The notes beneath the pieces were generated by a model. The model was not told the DNA's origin. It searched no databases and saw only the letters and a program-made list of their open reading frames with translations. Shown here piece after piece: positions 45,819 to 56,918 of a DNA stretch of 64,000 bases. Every line of letters begins with the position of its first letter. Within the stretch, counting starts at the first letter, position 1. This DNA is from Aotearoamyces nothofagi (Eukaryota; Ascomycota; Leotiomycetes; Leotiales; Tympanidaceae): NCBI GenBank assembly GCA_015345905.1, contig JADDTR010000029.1, positions 186,001 to 250,000 of the forward strand, written 5' to 3'. A program made the position numbers and the translations under genes.

Positions 45819-46731
45819 CTATTCCTCCTCCTTTGCATCCTTGGCATTCTCACCAGAGATAGCTCCCACAAATTCCTGGTATTTAAAAACCTCACCCCTC
45901 TTTCCCATGCCCACATCTTTTCCAAATGCTCTCCTACCGCTAAACCCATGTACAACCTTATTAACCTCTCGCTCTGTCAAAGGGCTCTCACCTGGTTCAG
46001 GGGCGGTGTGTAAGAGCGCATCTCGGAGTTCAGCTAGGTCTATTTGCCCACTGTCATCATCATCGAATGCAGCAAGGGCGGAGAAGAGTTCAGTAGGAGG
46101 TGATAGAGATGCGAGGAGTGTTGAAATTTGAGTAAGAAAAGTTGGTAGCGTGAGAGTCTGCGAGGTTGATGGCGGAAAGAAGGGTGCTACATCTGATGAA
46201 GAAGAGGGTAGGCCTGCAAACCAATTAGTCGTCTGTTGGTCCTTACCGATGAAATGGCCATAAGTGCATACCAAGTTGTCTCAACATATCCGCTACATCA
46301 TCTCTTTTAACTACACCATCACTATCACGATCTAATATCTGAAACCCTTCCCGCAATTCCCGAACCTGTCCTGGCCGCAGCTTCGAGAGCGCATTGGCAT
46401 CGGGCTGCGTTTGTGGCGAGCCTATCATTGCTCCTGCCCTTGGGCTCGAGCTCGCTCCCCTCGTTGGCGACAATTCCTGTTCTCGTTTGGGTGTTATACC
46501 TGCTACGAGACCCCGAGGTGTCCAGCTGTTGGCATCAGTACTGGGCGTAACGGGCGCAGCAAGCTTCGAAGGCATCCCCATGGTCTTCGTGGGGGAAGCT
46601 GTGGGAGTAGTAGTGTTTGTGGTAGTGGAGTTTCTTAACGGGGAAGGAGACGCGGGGGATTCTGGTCTGCGGAATGGAGATGATCGAGGAGAGCCATAGG
46701 AAAGAGGAGACGGTTTGTATGAAGTTGGCAT
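45819..46731 (-). CDS. EF-hand protein, probable myosin regulatory light chain
   Basis: Calmodulin-superfamily protein that resembles fungal myosin regulatory light chains, which bind the IQ motif of myosin II at the actomyosin ring. Two exons, 46272-46731 and 45819-46213, join in phase to 284 residues. The first roughly 110 residues are a Ser/Pro/Thr-rich disordered extension with several SP sites. EF-hand 1 is at about 125-155 (LREGFQILDRDSDGVVKRDD, a full DxDxDG loop). EF-hand 3 is near 205 (ALAAFDDDDSGQIDLAELRD). The others are degenerate (GFSGRRAF, KYQEFVGAIS). An upstream ATG at about 46831 followed directly by GTAAGA could be a start-codon-only first exon adding two residues. Confidence 0.82.
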
Positions 46732-47366
46732 CGACTAGGTGAAAGCTACAATTAGTCCATGACTACTGTACGTAATGTATATGATGCAAGGTAAAAGATA
46801 GCTGCAACGCGTCACATTAAGCTCTTACCATGGCTGGTTGCTGGGGGTTCCCTGCCCTGGCAGGACTGCTAGGAAATAGAATAGAAGTATAGTTGTGGAG
46901 GTACAGAAGCACCAAAATTGTAGGTTTGCTGGTACAGAATATATCTCCAAAACTGATCAAGCCTAAGACTAGTGAACGGCTGCTGTGGTGTTGTATGGAT
47001 TCTAGATGTCTCCCAGCTTGATGTAAACAAACCGTGCGGCTGCCGAAAGCTTGCCTGCGCCGCCTTGCTGCGCGCTAAGATATCGCCCAACCTTAAATTC
47101 CTAGGCTTGTCAGGGGAAAATACATTGCGAGTAAGGGGTCCAAGTCATCCTTGGCTCTGAGTATCCTCATGCCTCCGCACATAACCATACTTCAGCATTA
47201 AGAGAATCCCGACCCTCTTGAAACTTATGCAATTCGAATCTAGCCTACTCACGAACCCATTCAGCGAGAAATCGCATATTCTTAAGCTGTAGCATGCTTT
47301 CGGGCCGCGTTTAACAAGCGCATCGAACATCCCTCACTACAGCTTGGCCCATCGACTGGTACGTTG
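46732..47366. promoter_or_regulatory. Divergent promoter region, myosin light chain / AFI1
   Basis: A 635-bp spacer between divergent genes, both linked to cell polarity or the cytoskeleton. No defined site was recognised. Confidence 0.45.
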
Positions 47367-49906
47367 ATGGCGTCCCCGCAAATAGCCCATCAGGCAATGT
47401 ATCGCCCGCCTACAAATGGCACTACAAGTTCAGCTGGGAGTGCAATCAATCGAAGGACCTCTCTCTCCTCCTTTCCCTCCTCTCGTTCACCGTCGCAGAT
47501 GTCGCGTCACTCGCGCCCTTCGAGGTCTCCTCAACCGCCCAGGCTTGACACTCGACTGTCAGACCCAAATTTTGCCTCGAACTCGAAAACTCCCTCCAGC
47601 GGAGTATCTTCTCAGCACTCGTCATTATCGGCGCCTCGCAAATACAATCCAGATGCCCATCCACCTAGAAAGCTGAAATCACAATACCCTCGTAATGATA
47701 CAGAAAACCATGTGGAGTATATACTTGTTGCGTCCTTCGATATTGATAGAGGCCCGATTATGGAACATCAATACCCTGTGGCAATCACGGGGGATGAGCA
47801 TATGTTGGCGGAGCTGATGTTGCCTGATCAGGCCCATGTCCGTAATCAGGATTGGACTATTTTCTTCCTACACAAAGATACTACACAAGAAGAGGAGGAT
47901 GCAGCGGTGAAGGCGGAAAAGCGTAGACGAAGGCGGAGGAAAAGGGACATAGTCGCGGGCCTGGTTGTGCCGGATGAAGATGAGGATGCTGAACAAGATG
48001 ACCTTTCAGAGCTAGGGAATGAGAGCTCTGATGATAGTGAGCCAGAAGGCGGCGAGGGCCCTCCTCTCATATATGTTTTGAATTTAGTGAACACCAAGCA
48101 AGACAAGACGGCAAAGAGAGGGGCTGTTGTTAAGGCAATGGCAATCTGCACGCGCCACCCATTTTTACACATATATAAGGCAAGTCTCTCTTCTATATAT
48201 AATCTATAAATCTAACATGCTATAGCCGTTATTATTGTTAGCCCTGGAGGAATACTTCAAGGCACCCCACCCGACGACGCTGGCGTCATTGTATAATGCT
48301 GTTAATACCATGGACCTATCCCTTATGCCACGGCTGACACTCCTGGAGAGATATTTGTTACAAGCCAGTGAAAACAAGGATCTTTTTGTCGAAAAGTTTG
48401 AACAGTTGATTCAGATGCGCATTGCTGAGGATAGCGGTGATCGACATCCAGACCCTTCTACTATAGATTTCTCTGTAAGTCCAGAGAGACGTCGGGATTT
48501 CTCTCGAAATGGGACAAAAGCCCATGTTCAGATGCATTCAGAGTACTCCGTTCCTAGAGATACCCATGAATTCGAGACGCGGGTTATCTATAATGGTATA
48601 CCTATCCCGATTAAAGTTCCAGTTGCAATTTCTCCTGAGACTGTCGGCGACTTTTCTCTCATAAAATTGATACAGACTTTCGCAGAGCCGCATGCAAAAT
48701 CACCTCAACCATTCACTCTACATCAGCACCTTACCACTGGCGGTGCTTATACCCACCCTATCATAGTCCTCGTGAACGCTATGCTCACGCAGAAGAGAGT
48801 CATATTCCTTGGCTACAACCGTCCATCTGGCGAAGTAGCTGAAGCTGTTCTTGCAGCTTGTGCATTGGCTTCAGGTGGAATTCTTCGTGGGTTCACACGG
48901 CACGCCTTTCCATATACGGACCTGAGTAAGATAGACGATCTTCTCAAGGTCCCAGGATTCATTGCTGGAGTGACAAACCCAACATTTGAGAACCATCCTG
49001 AATGGTGGGACGTTCTCTGCGATTTGCCTACCGGTCGAATGAAGATCAGTAATAGGATGGAGCCTGCCCCTCTTACTGAAGGCTTAGTTTATTTCCAGCA
49101 ACAGAACCCCCAAATTTCTAGCGCAGCAAGTGTAGCTAATTCCCTAGGGCCCTCTACAAATGATCCCACAGGCGATGCAGCATTCTTGAACGATGTATTA
49201 CGAAGTATTGCTGCTCGCCATGGGGAGGGTGTTATTCGCGCAAAATGGAGAGACTGGGTGAGCAAATTTACACGAATAGCTGCGGCTTTTGAAGAAAGCG
49301 TGTATGGAGCAAGTGCACTTTATATCGGCGGTGGTGAAGCAGATATTGCCGCCATCGGTGTTACCGGCCATGGGTATGTCTGGAGTGATGAAGCAGCGAA
49401 GCAGAGAGAACTTGCTGGTGGGGTGAGCAGGATCGAAGGATGGCGAAATACTCGAAGCTACTATAGCTATATCCAGGCAAGTATCATTTCATGCCATGAG
49501 GAGTATTGACTAACAGACATAGGATCTCGCCCAACTCTATACGTTTCGCCCTCTGAAAGCTCTTGATTTGCATCATTTACACGATCGTCTTCGCACTCAG
49601 AAGTTAACCCCTGCAGCTTCACGCGAAATCTACCTAACATTATCAAAATTTACACATTCATACGATGAGATTTGCCAACTACTCACCGTCGCGCCGGAAT
49701 CGCACGCAGGGCTGTTTTATGTCGCTTTAGGATTGTTTCACAAGGACCACGACGTGAGGTTGAAAGTAGTAGATCTTTTGGAGAGAATCGGTGAGCACGA
49801 GGCTGGTCGGCACTGGTGGACCGCATTGAGTCGATTTGAGAAGCTTGCCTTTATCAGGATTAAAAGGGAGGCAGAAGCAGATATGAGAACTACTTTGAGT
49901 AGCTAA
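47367..49906 (+). CDS. AFI1: Afi1/MesA polarity protein (Arf3-interacting, DENN-like)
   Basis: In yeast Afi1 anchors the GTPase Arf3 at polarised cell-surface sites; Aspergillus MesA acts in hyphal polarity. Three exons, 47367-48179, 48226-49476 and 49523-49906, join in phase to 815 residues. The Ser-rich N-terminus (1-105) leads to the Afi1 N-terminal domain: [50 protein letters not shown]. An acidic/basic linker (about 190-240) is followed by [39 protein letters not shown], and a DENN-like core ([40 protein letters not shown]). Both introns use a GCAAGT donor instead of GT; the protein frame and conserved sequence (HIYK-PLLLL and SYIQ-DLAQ) demand these borders. Confidence 0.9.
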
Positions 49907-50250
49907 GAAGGCGGAGGACCCGCGAGGAGTTCTGGATTTGCGACACGGCAAAGCTAGTGCTTGCAAGGTAAATGATATGAATCACGGGATTACGATCACG
50001 ACCAGGATGACTTTTCTTATTCTGGAAGCTGGATTGGGACTATCGGAAATTTGCAGCATTATTATTGAGCTTGAGAATACATTTCCTTATTTGGGTGTGG
50101 AGCCGCCGGGATTGATAGCGGGGTCCTTAGTCGAGGGGTAGCTGTAACGTCATTAAATATTCAAACAGGCCGTCAACTACCTTATTCTCACAACCACAAC
50201 CACTATATCCAGTATTCGTGAATTGTGCAAGATATCGATTAAGTCTCAAG
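49907..50250. other. Intergenic, AFI1 / S-formylglutathione hydrolase
   Basis: A 344-bp spacer between tandem plus-strand genes. No other feature was seen. Confidence 0.5.
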
Positions 50251-51253
50251 ATGTCATTCAAAACTACAGCAACTATCGCTTCTTTTGGAGGAAAACTCCT
50301 TAAGCTCACTCACAATGCGCATACTACAGGCACTGAAATGGCCCTGAACTTGTATCTCCCGCCTCAAGCCTCTCAACACAAAGTCCCTGTCCTTTTTTAC
50401 CTCGCTGGCCTTACGTGTACAGGCGATAACGGAGCCGAGAAAGGATTCTTCCAATATGGCGCAAGCCAAAAAGGCATAGCTGTTGTGTTTCCCGACACAA
50501 GTCCAAGTACGTCTAAGCCCTGTTTCTACTATTAAATCACACCTAATCTAGTATAGGAGGACTTAAAATACAAGGCGAAGATGACGCATATGACTTCGGT
50601 TCCGGTGCGGGGTTTTACATTGATGCAACAAAAGAGCCGTGGTCAAAGAACTACAACATGTACAGCTATATCACCTCCGAGCTCCCCAACGCTCTCTACA
50701 ACGAGTTCTCTGAACTGGATAGCTCCAGAGTCAGTATTACCGGCCATTCAATGGGTGGTCACGGCGCCTTGACATTGTTCTTGAAGAACCCAGGAAAGTA
50801 TAAGAGTGTCAGTGCCTTTGCGCCAATCAGTAATCCGAGCAAGGCACCGTGGGGAGAGAAAGCCTTCAACGGGTACCTTGGCGATAATAAGGAGCAATGG
50901 AAAGAATGGGATGCGACAGAGTTAATTAAGAAGTGGAAAGGAGACTTGGATGTGCTGATAGATGTGGTGCGTTCCTAACTGTTAACATATAAAAGCCAGT
51001 ATATTAACAGTCTTAGGGAATGAATGACAACTTTTACAAGCAAAAACAACTTCTCCCAGAAAATTTCGTCCAGGCCGCCAAAGAAGTGGGCAAGAGCCAA
51101 GGCGTGGTGGTGAGATATCAAGATGTAAGATGCTTGTTGGCGCACTAAATACTCTTGCTGACCTGGGAATAGGGCTATGATCACAGCTACTACTTTATTT
51201 CCACATTCTCGACCGACCACATCAACCATGCCGCTAAATACCTCTTTGCATAG
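50251..51253 (+). CDS. S-formylglutathione hydrolase (esterase D)
   Basis: Hydrolyses S-formylglutathione to formate and glutathione, the last step of glutathione-dependent formaldehyde detoxification, in the cytosol. Four exons, 50251-50506, 50557-50966, 51017-51124 and 51173-51253, join in phase to 284 residues, the standard length. Family blocks: [76 protein letters not shown], the nucleophile elbow [12 protein letters not shown] (Ser about 150), [20 protein letters not shown], and the catalytic His region [12 protein letters not shown] in the last exon. All three triad positions appear intact. Confidence 0.95.
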
Positions 51254-51584
51254 TATGTCTCACCAGCTGCTTCTTAAAGCATACCAACTTACCTTCATAG
51301 AAGCGAGTTCAATAAACGACAGAAATTGTAGTTAACGAAAATACAAATATCACGTTTACATATCTCACAGGTTGTGATACAGGTGGACTGTGGCAGTGTG
51401 CAATACGGATGTGAAGATCTCCATTATTTTTGCTTTTATTTAACAGTCCACTATGGAGACTTTCTAGATCCGGGACGCCAATTTTTGTACCCTAACCCGA
51501 GTCCAATACAATGCCATGCATGTCGCTAAGTAATCACAAGTGAGCAAGTGGTCGAATATCGGAGCAAGGCTCCTCTCGCGTTTC
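51254..51584. other. Convergent 3' spacer, SFGH / RPB6
   Basis: A 331-bp spacer between convergent genes. Nothing further was seen. Confidence 0.5.
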
Positions 51585-52301
51585 TCATGTGAGAAGTTCT
51601 TCGCACGTCCAATCCTCGTACCTTGAAAGATATTGTTAGAATGATTAAAAGAGCGACTAAACAAGAATAGACTGACCATCCATCTGGCATATATCGTCTA
51701 ACAATTAGTGGAATCTTCTTCTCGGACAACTCCTTGATTGCAATCTGTAGTGGATCCGTCTCTCCCTCAAGGTCAACGAGCACAGGTGCATTCATACTAT
51801 GCTGCAGTTAGCACCCCATCCAAAACGATGCCCCCAAATGAGCTTCAGAAAAGAAATAAGGTCGAACCTAATCTGCAAAGCCCTTGTGCCTAAAATTCTC
51901 GCTCTCTCATACTTCGTCATATACGGCGTAGTGGTCCTCTGATCATTTGGAATCTTCTTATCCTTCGGCGCCTTATCACCTCCCTTTCCTCTAGTAGCTG
52001 CAGCTGCTGGGTCACCCGAGACGACTACACCTCGATCGCCAGTTGTGAGGAGCTGGTCAGGGTTCTGACCGGCTTGGATATCGTCTACATTACCATTCGT
52101 CTCGGCCTCGGGATCATAGGGCTCAGCTGGCTCTTCTGGATCATAGTCGGGTTCATCATTTTCGTATCCTGGGGATAATCTGAGAGGGGGTTGATCAGGA
52201 TGCTGTATTAAGGAAGGACAAAGGGTTTGCAACGAGGGGCTCTTTGCGCGAGCACCGCAGACTCACCCTCCAGCATCATCATCTCCACCAAAATCAGACA
52301 T
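51585..52301 (-). CDS. RPO26: RNA polymerase I/II/III shared subunit Rpb6 (RPABC2)
   Basis: Small omega-like subunit common to all three nuclear RNA polymerases. Four exons, 52267-52301, 51868-52179, 51677-51796 and 51585-51621, join in phase to 167 residues. The acidic N-terminus ([20 protein letters not shown]) is typical of the eukaryotic protein. The conserved core is [60 protein letters not shown] and [15 protein letters not shown]. The four-exon model is needed to reach the invariant C-terminus. Intron 2 has a GTTCGA donor. The gene is head to head with TFIIIA. Confidence 0.95.
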
Positions 52302-52638
52302 CTTGTCGATATAATAACCAAGTGCTTGAGGTCTTGCGCAGAAGTCGAGGTGTCACTGAAAACGTTGTTTGTGGTGATGGACTCGATGTCTAGTTGATCA
52401 CAGAAATTTGGAGCCTTGTCGCAAGAAGCTCGGCGTAGAAATTTGAACGCTCAGGCTTGAATTCTCTCGCTAAGAGATTACACTAAGTCACTACTGTCCC
52501 CGACACATAAACGGGGTTGGAAATTAAGGTTTGCAAGGGGTTAGAACATTTTGAATACATACCGCCTCGAACATTTTGTTCCAAACACACCCCCAACTCG
52601 ATATTCTTTTTAACAATACATCTGCAGATGGTTACAAT
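52302..52638. promoter_or_regulatory. Divergent promoter region, RPB6 / TFIIIA
   Basis: A 337-bp spacer with start codons of a shared polymerase subunit and a Pol III factor facing away from each other. No named site was recognised. Confidence 0.55.
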
Positions 52639-54378
52639 ATGGCAGATGTAGGCACGAAGCGTAAGGCGACGGGCTCGCTGGAAGATGCTGCGAAGCGGAT
52701 GCGTATCGAAAAGCCCTCGTTGGTTGGTATGATAAAAATTGACTCCATTAATATTATGCCAATGCTGATGCAGGCCACAGATTCTGACAATCACGAAGTT
52801 GAATACGAAGACGAGGACAAATATTCAGATCAGCAAGATGGAGATGTCTCGGAAGATGGTGAATCTCATCTCGTAGATACTCCCATCACTCCATTCTCGC
52901 CATCCCGAAAGTTTCCATCCGAGCACAAGACCATCAAATGCACCTACGAAGGCTGTACTAAGACGTTCAACAGACCCGCCCGGCTACTATCCCACATACG
53001 ATCCCATACAAATGAAAGACCTTTTGTATGCCTCTATGATGATTGCGACAAAGCATACCTAGAGGAGAAACATCTGAAGCAACACATCAAAGGATCCCAT
53101 ACGCATGAACGGGAACATCAATGTGATTGGGAGGGATGTGGAAAGAGTTTTCTGACCGCTACAAGGCTACGAAGACACCAAGCTGCACATGCAGGACATG
53201 AAAGGTTTCGATGCATAGGGTTTCCTCCATGCGACCAGACATTCAGGAAGCATCAAACTCTGCAACGCCACATTCGTTCGGACCATTTCGAACTTGCTCC
53301 TTTCCCGTGCACACATATTGATCCTGTCACTCAGTTACCTTGTAATGCAGGATTTGACTCTGGCGGGGCTCTACGGAAGCACGAAGATAGAGTCCATGGA
53401 GCCCTGCGATTCTGGTGTGACGAATGCATTTCATCAGGTCCCTTAAGCAACGGCGGCGCTTCTACCCAAGTTGGATTCACCACTAAAGCTGAGCTTCTGA
53501 GGCACTTCCGCAACGAGCATGCAAATTGCTTATTTTGCGATCTCAAATGTTCTAGCCAACGTGAGCTGCAGAAGCACGTCGAGACGTATCACTCAGCACC
53601 AAAGTCCTCAGTACCGGCCTCCAAGAATGTCCCATGCACATACCCGGGCTGTGGCAAGAAATTCACAAAGAAATATAATCTCAGTGTCCATGTCCGTACA
53701 GCTCACAATGGAGAGCGATTTATCTGTGGACAATTCGACTTAGCCAAGTCCCTCGAACTCGCCTCCTGGGATGGCGAAAGCGCTTGTGGCAAGGATTTCG
53801 TCTCAAAAGTTAACCTAGAAGACCATGTCAGGACGCAACATCTCGGCATTCCAAGTGTTGTCAACGCTAGAAGAATCAAGAAGAGCGGCGTCGGAGCCAA
53901 GCCCCGAAAACCAAAGGATGAGAACAACGACGCCATCAACTTGCTAACCGGGGCTAGCTATGCTCAGGACGAGACTCGCAACATATCCTGCTTTCTCCCC
54001 GACTGTCCCTGGATGTTCACGCGCGAATATGACCTGCAACTCCACCTCCGGAGCAAGCACGGCTTCGATTCTACCGGCATCGAGACCACCATCGACGACT
54101 CGCTAGTCAATTTCGAGGCCGAAAGTTTCGCCGAAGATGCCGGCCGTGTACAGTTAGACCTGTTGTACGATCAAGCCAACTTGGACTGGGAGATGCAGCA
54201 ACGGACTGCAGATGGAGGTCCATTTTGGATTGGTGCAGACCAGAATGTCGAGACGACATATCACGATGGCGATGCATGGTCCCAAGAAGAGGCCGAAATG
54301 AGGAGATTGATTGATCTGGATGCTACTTCAAGTACGCAGTATTCGCCATTTTTGGATCCATCTTTGGAACAATTTTGA
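52639..54378 (+). CDS. PZF1: Transcription factor IIIA (C2H2 zinc-finger protein)
   Basis: Binds the internal control region of 5S rRNA genes to start Pol III transcription. The spliced model (52639-52722, 52774-54378) gives 562 residues. Ten C2H2 fingers can be counted, starting near residue 95: CTYEGCTKTFNRPARLLSH, CLYDDCDKAYLEEKHLKQH, CDWEGCGKSFLTATRLRRH, CIGFPPCDQTFRKHQTLQRH, one with a long Cys spacing, a split sixth (CDECISSG...LLRHFRNEH), CLFCDLKCSSQRELQKH, CTYPGCGKKFTKKYNLSVH, a ninth with a long insert, and CFLPDCPWMFTREYDLQLH. The spacing irregularities in fingers 5-6 and 9 match fungal TFIIIA. The 51-nt intron keeps the frame open if retained (579 residues). The C-terminus is acidic. 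Confidence 0.87.
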   Translation: MADVGTKRKATGSLEDAAKRMRIEKPSLVGMIKIDSINIMPMLMQATDSDNHEVEYEDEDKYSDQQDGDVSEDGESHLVDTPITPFSPSRKFPSEHKTIKCTYEGCTKTFNRPARLLSHIRSHTNERPFVCLYDDCDKAYLEEKHLKQHIKGSHTHEREHQCDWEGCGKSFLTATRLRRHQAAHAGHERFRCIGFPPCDQTFRKHQTLQRHIRSDHFELAPFPCTHIDPVTQLPCNAGFDSGGALRKHEDRVHGALRFWCDECISSGPLSNGGASTQVGFTTKAELLRHFRNEHANCLFCDLKCSSQRELQKHVETYHSAPKSSVPASKNVPCTYPGCGKKFTKKYNLSVHVRTAHNGERFICGQFDLAKSLELASWDGESACGKDFVSKVNLEDHVRTQHLGIPSVVNARRIKKSGVGAKPRKPKDENNDAINLLTGASYAQDETRNISCFLPDCPWMFTREYDLQLHLRSKHGFDSTGIETTIDDSLVNFEAESFAEDAGRVQLDLLYDQANLDWEMQQRTADGGPFWIGADQNVETTYHDGDAWSQEEAEMRRLIDLDATSSTQYSPFLDPSLEQF

Positions 54379-54908
54379 TTTGGAAGAGAAACTTCTATTA
54401 CGTCCTACTACAGCGCAGTTATGAGAGTCATATTGCAGAATTTGCATCTTGCTGTTTCAGATATCCATTGGCTTCATCAAAGCTTGCAAGTGCCGGTACT
54501 TTGCCTTTTATTGGGAATTGTTTCGAGGGCGGCTATAATACATAAATGTCAAATTGCACCACTGAATGAACCTTTACTTTGTTTTCGTCTTAATGTTCCG
54601 ATTCGGATACTTTTACAGCAGCTCTGCAGCATACCACCCACCCGCCTCTGCCCTTCCTAAAGCATCGCCAAAAATCCCTTATAAACAATGCCAAGCCGTA
54701 TACTAATGGCAATCAAAGCAAAACTACAGCGATAACCCAAGCAGTATAAATAAACACTCGTACGCCAGCCATCGATGCACCAATCCACCCGAGACAGAAA
54801 AACATCGACCTTATAGCATTTTGTAAAGGCCGGGTGTAGATATTGAAAACAGCAAAATCAAGACGCGAGAACATCATTTCTTCTAACATGACAAGGATAT
54901 GGCTAGAA
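54379..54908. other. Convergent 3' spacer, TFIIIA / Whi5-type repressor
   Basis: A 530-bp spacer between convergent genes. No feature was recognised. Confidence 0.5.
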
Positions 54909-56126
54909 TCACCTTTGAGATCTCAATCCCATCAAGGAAAGCAACCCGTCTGCAGCTCGGCCCTTGACTATGCTGCTTGTCAATTCCTGACCTATGCTAT
55001 CTCTTGCATAGAAACCAGGGCTCTCACAGTGGCAATGGGCGCGAGGATGTAAGAGCGCGTCTCGTGACCGAGCTAGTACGGGGGTGGCCAAAATACGATC
55101 GACTGACTCCTGGGATTTCGACGGAGAGGTGGTAGGTGAAATGTTATTCGCGTTATGGCGACGCGCCGAAGGACTAGCAGATGTTGGTGGAGATGATGGT
55201 ATGCATATGGGGTTCCCTTCTACTTGCATGGCTTCCTCCCCGGGTCCTGCTTCTCGTTTGACGCGTGACGAGTATGTGGTCCAGGAGGGGAGTTGAGTTC
55301 GCGCATTTGGAGGCTTTATTTGGAGCTGTGACAAAGGTAGGTTTGTCTGATTCGTCTTGACTTTATACATTGCTACTTGAAGACGGAGTCGGAGAGTTTT
55401 CGCAAGCTATAACTGGTCAGTAAACTAATTATAAGAGAATGAGGAAGATCAATACACACTTCTCTTACTTCGCCTGTCTGCAATGCGATGCTTAGAGCTG
55501 GTATATCTGCTACTGGTATACTTGGGGGTGCTGGAAGAGGGGCTAGATCTTCCGGCTCCGTGATGGTTGTATTCTGCGAACCTCCCATCTGATCGAATGA
55601 AGAGGGTGGGGTAGGAGATTCGCGAGGGGTCTCAGAGCTAGACTATACAAATCGTCAGTTGTAGCTAGATGATGAAAACGCTTGCCGATGATGAATAGCA
55701 ACTTACTCCGATTAACTCTCTAGACTTGAGAACATCTTGGCCGACATTCTCTCGAGCCACAATACGGGTATCCGCTGTGTCTTCTACGATATTCTCCATT
55801 TCTGATATGGTTTCTACGCGTGCATATTTCGCCTGTCCCATTGTTGCCTCCGCTCCCTCATCTAGAGCAGCGAACTTCCTCTTCGCGGCCCTAGCTGGAG
55901 AACAAGGAACTTTCAGCACTGGCAACAGTGGCGACAGCCTGGGGGACAATGACAGCAACAGCTTTGAGACCTTTTCCGGACTTTGCGTATTCGAGATGGT
56001 GTTGGCCGTGGGACCTGCAAGCTTCTTAGGGCTGCTGCTCGCAGCGGGCGATTGCATAAGCTGCTGGTTGATATCAAGAGTACCGAGTGCAACTCTCATT
56101 ATGGGAGCTGAAGCTTTGGATGCCAT
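54909..56126 (-). CDS. Whi5/Nrm1-type G1/S transcriptional repressor (GTB motif)
   Basis: Three exons, 55707-56126, 55469-55642 and 54909-55406, join in phase to 363 residues. The signature is the short GTB (G1/S transcription factor binding) motif assembled at the start of exon 3: LAKTLRLRLQVAMYKVKTNQ followed by TNLPLSQLQ. In Whi5, Nrm1 and fungal relatives this motif docks onto SBF/MBF to repress G1/S genes. The rest is Ser/Pro-rich and disordered, with many SP/TP sites (for example TPRESPTPPSS and SLSPRLSP), as expected of a CDK target, and a basic patch PARAAKRKFAALDEG that could be a nuclear signal. Whi5 versus Nrm1 cannot be separated from sequence alone. Confidence 0.8.
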
Positions 56127-56918
56127 TCAGTCAGATGGAGATGCACGCGTTGAAGGGATGGCTGTCTAAAAGGCGCGGTCTGGAAGTTGTGCCGTGGAAA
56201 GCGCGTTGGAATTGAGTTGCTGCGTCTACCCCACGCGTAAGTTAAGAACCGGCGATGAATGTAAACACAAGAAATCAAAATAGCACCTTTACGATTTCGC
56301 AGGACTTACGGGGATTGGTTTGAGCTCCTGGCAGAACCAGAGTCGATATTGAAAAATGCGATTGGAGTAGGAGATGCAGTGCAAGAGTTCTTTTCTCAAT
56401 CAAGTCGCGTACCTCGAGAAAGTTGAAGCTCGTGCAATGTGCCTCGCGGTGGACCATAGACGGATGTTCCCGAAGCACCCTTGCAGCCTGGAGTGCCTGG
56501 GCAGCCTGGCATCTTCGACACCCTTACTAGCGCCTAAAACCCCAGCCACAACCAGGTGACTGAACGGCTGGCGGCCATGGCACGTGCCTTGCGGCCTGGT
56601 AGCCTGAATATCGGGTGGAGGGGCATAACAAGAATAATATAGAGGCACTAGCATTATGGGATCTCGAATATACCATAGGACAGAACGACGAATACGAATA
56701 TAACTCCATTCTATTGATGCATGAAATCTTTATTTGAGTCTAGACTTGACGCGCAGAAGCTCAAAAATACAGAACCTCCCGGAATTTCTGTTACTAAAAT
56801 GTCCTGTTGACGCCTTGCTGGCCGTTTTGCTATGTGCCTCTTGAAGAGATTGGCCCTTTTCCACATTGTCTTAATATCCTAAACTCCCAGCTTCTTCGAA
56901 ATCCAAAAGAACCATTTA
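56127..56918. other. Intergenic, Whi5-type promoter / Med15 3' end
   Basis: A 792-bp spacer between two minus-strand genes. Short open frames on both strands lack protein character. Confidence 0.5.

Noticed and set aside
46394-46699. 101-codon plus-strand frame antisense to the myosin light chain N-terminus
   Set aside because: Shadow of a low-complexity Ser/Pro coding region.
54843-55296. Plus-strand frames overlapping the Whi5-type gene
   Set aside because: They lie antisense to exon 3, which carries the GTB motif, and show no features of their own.
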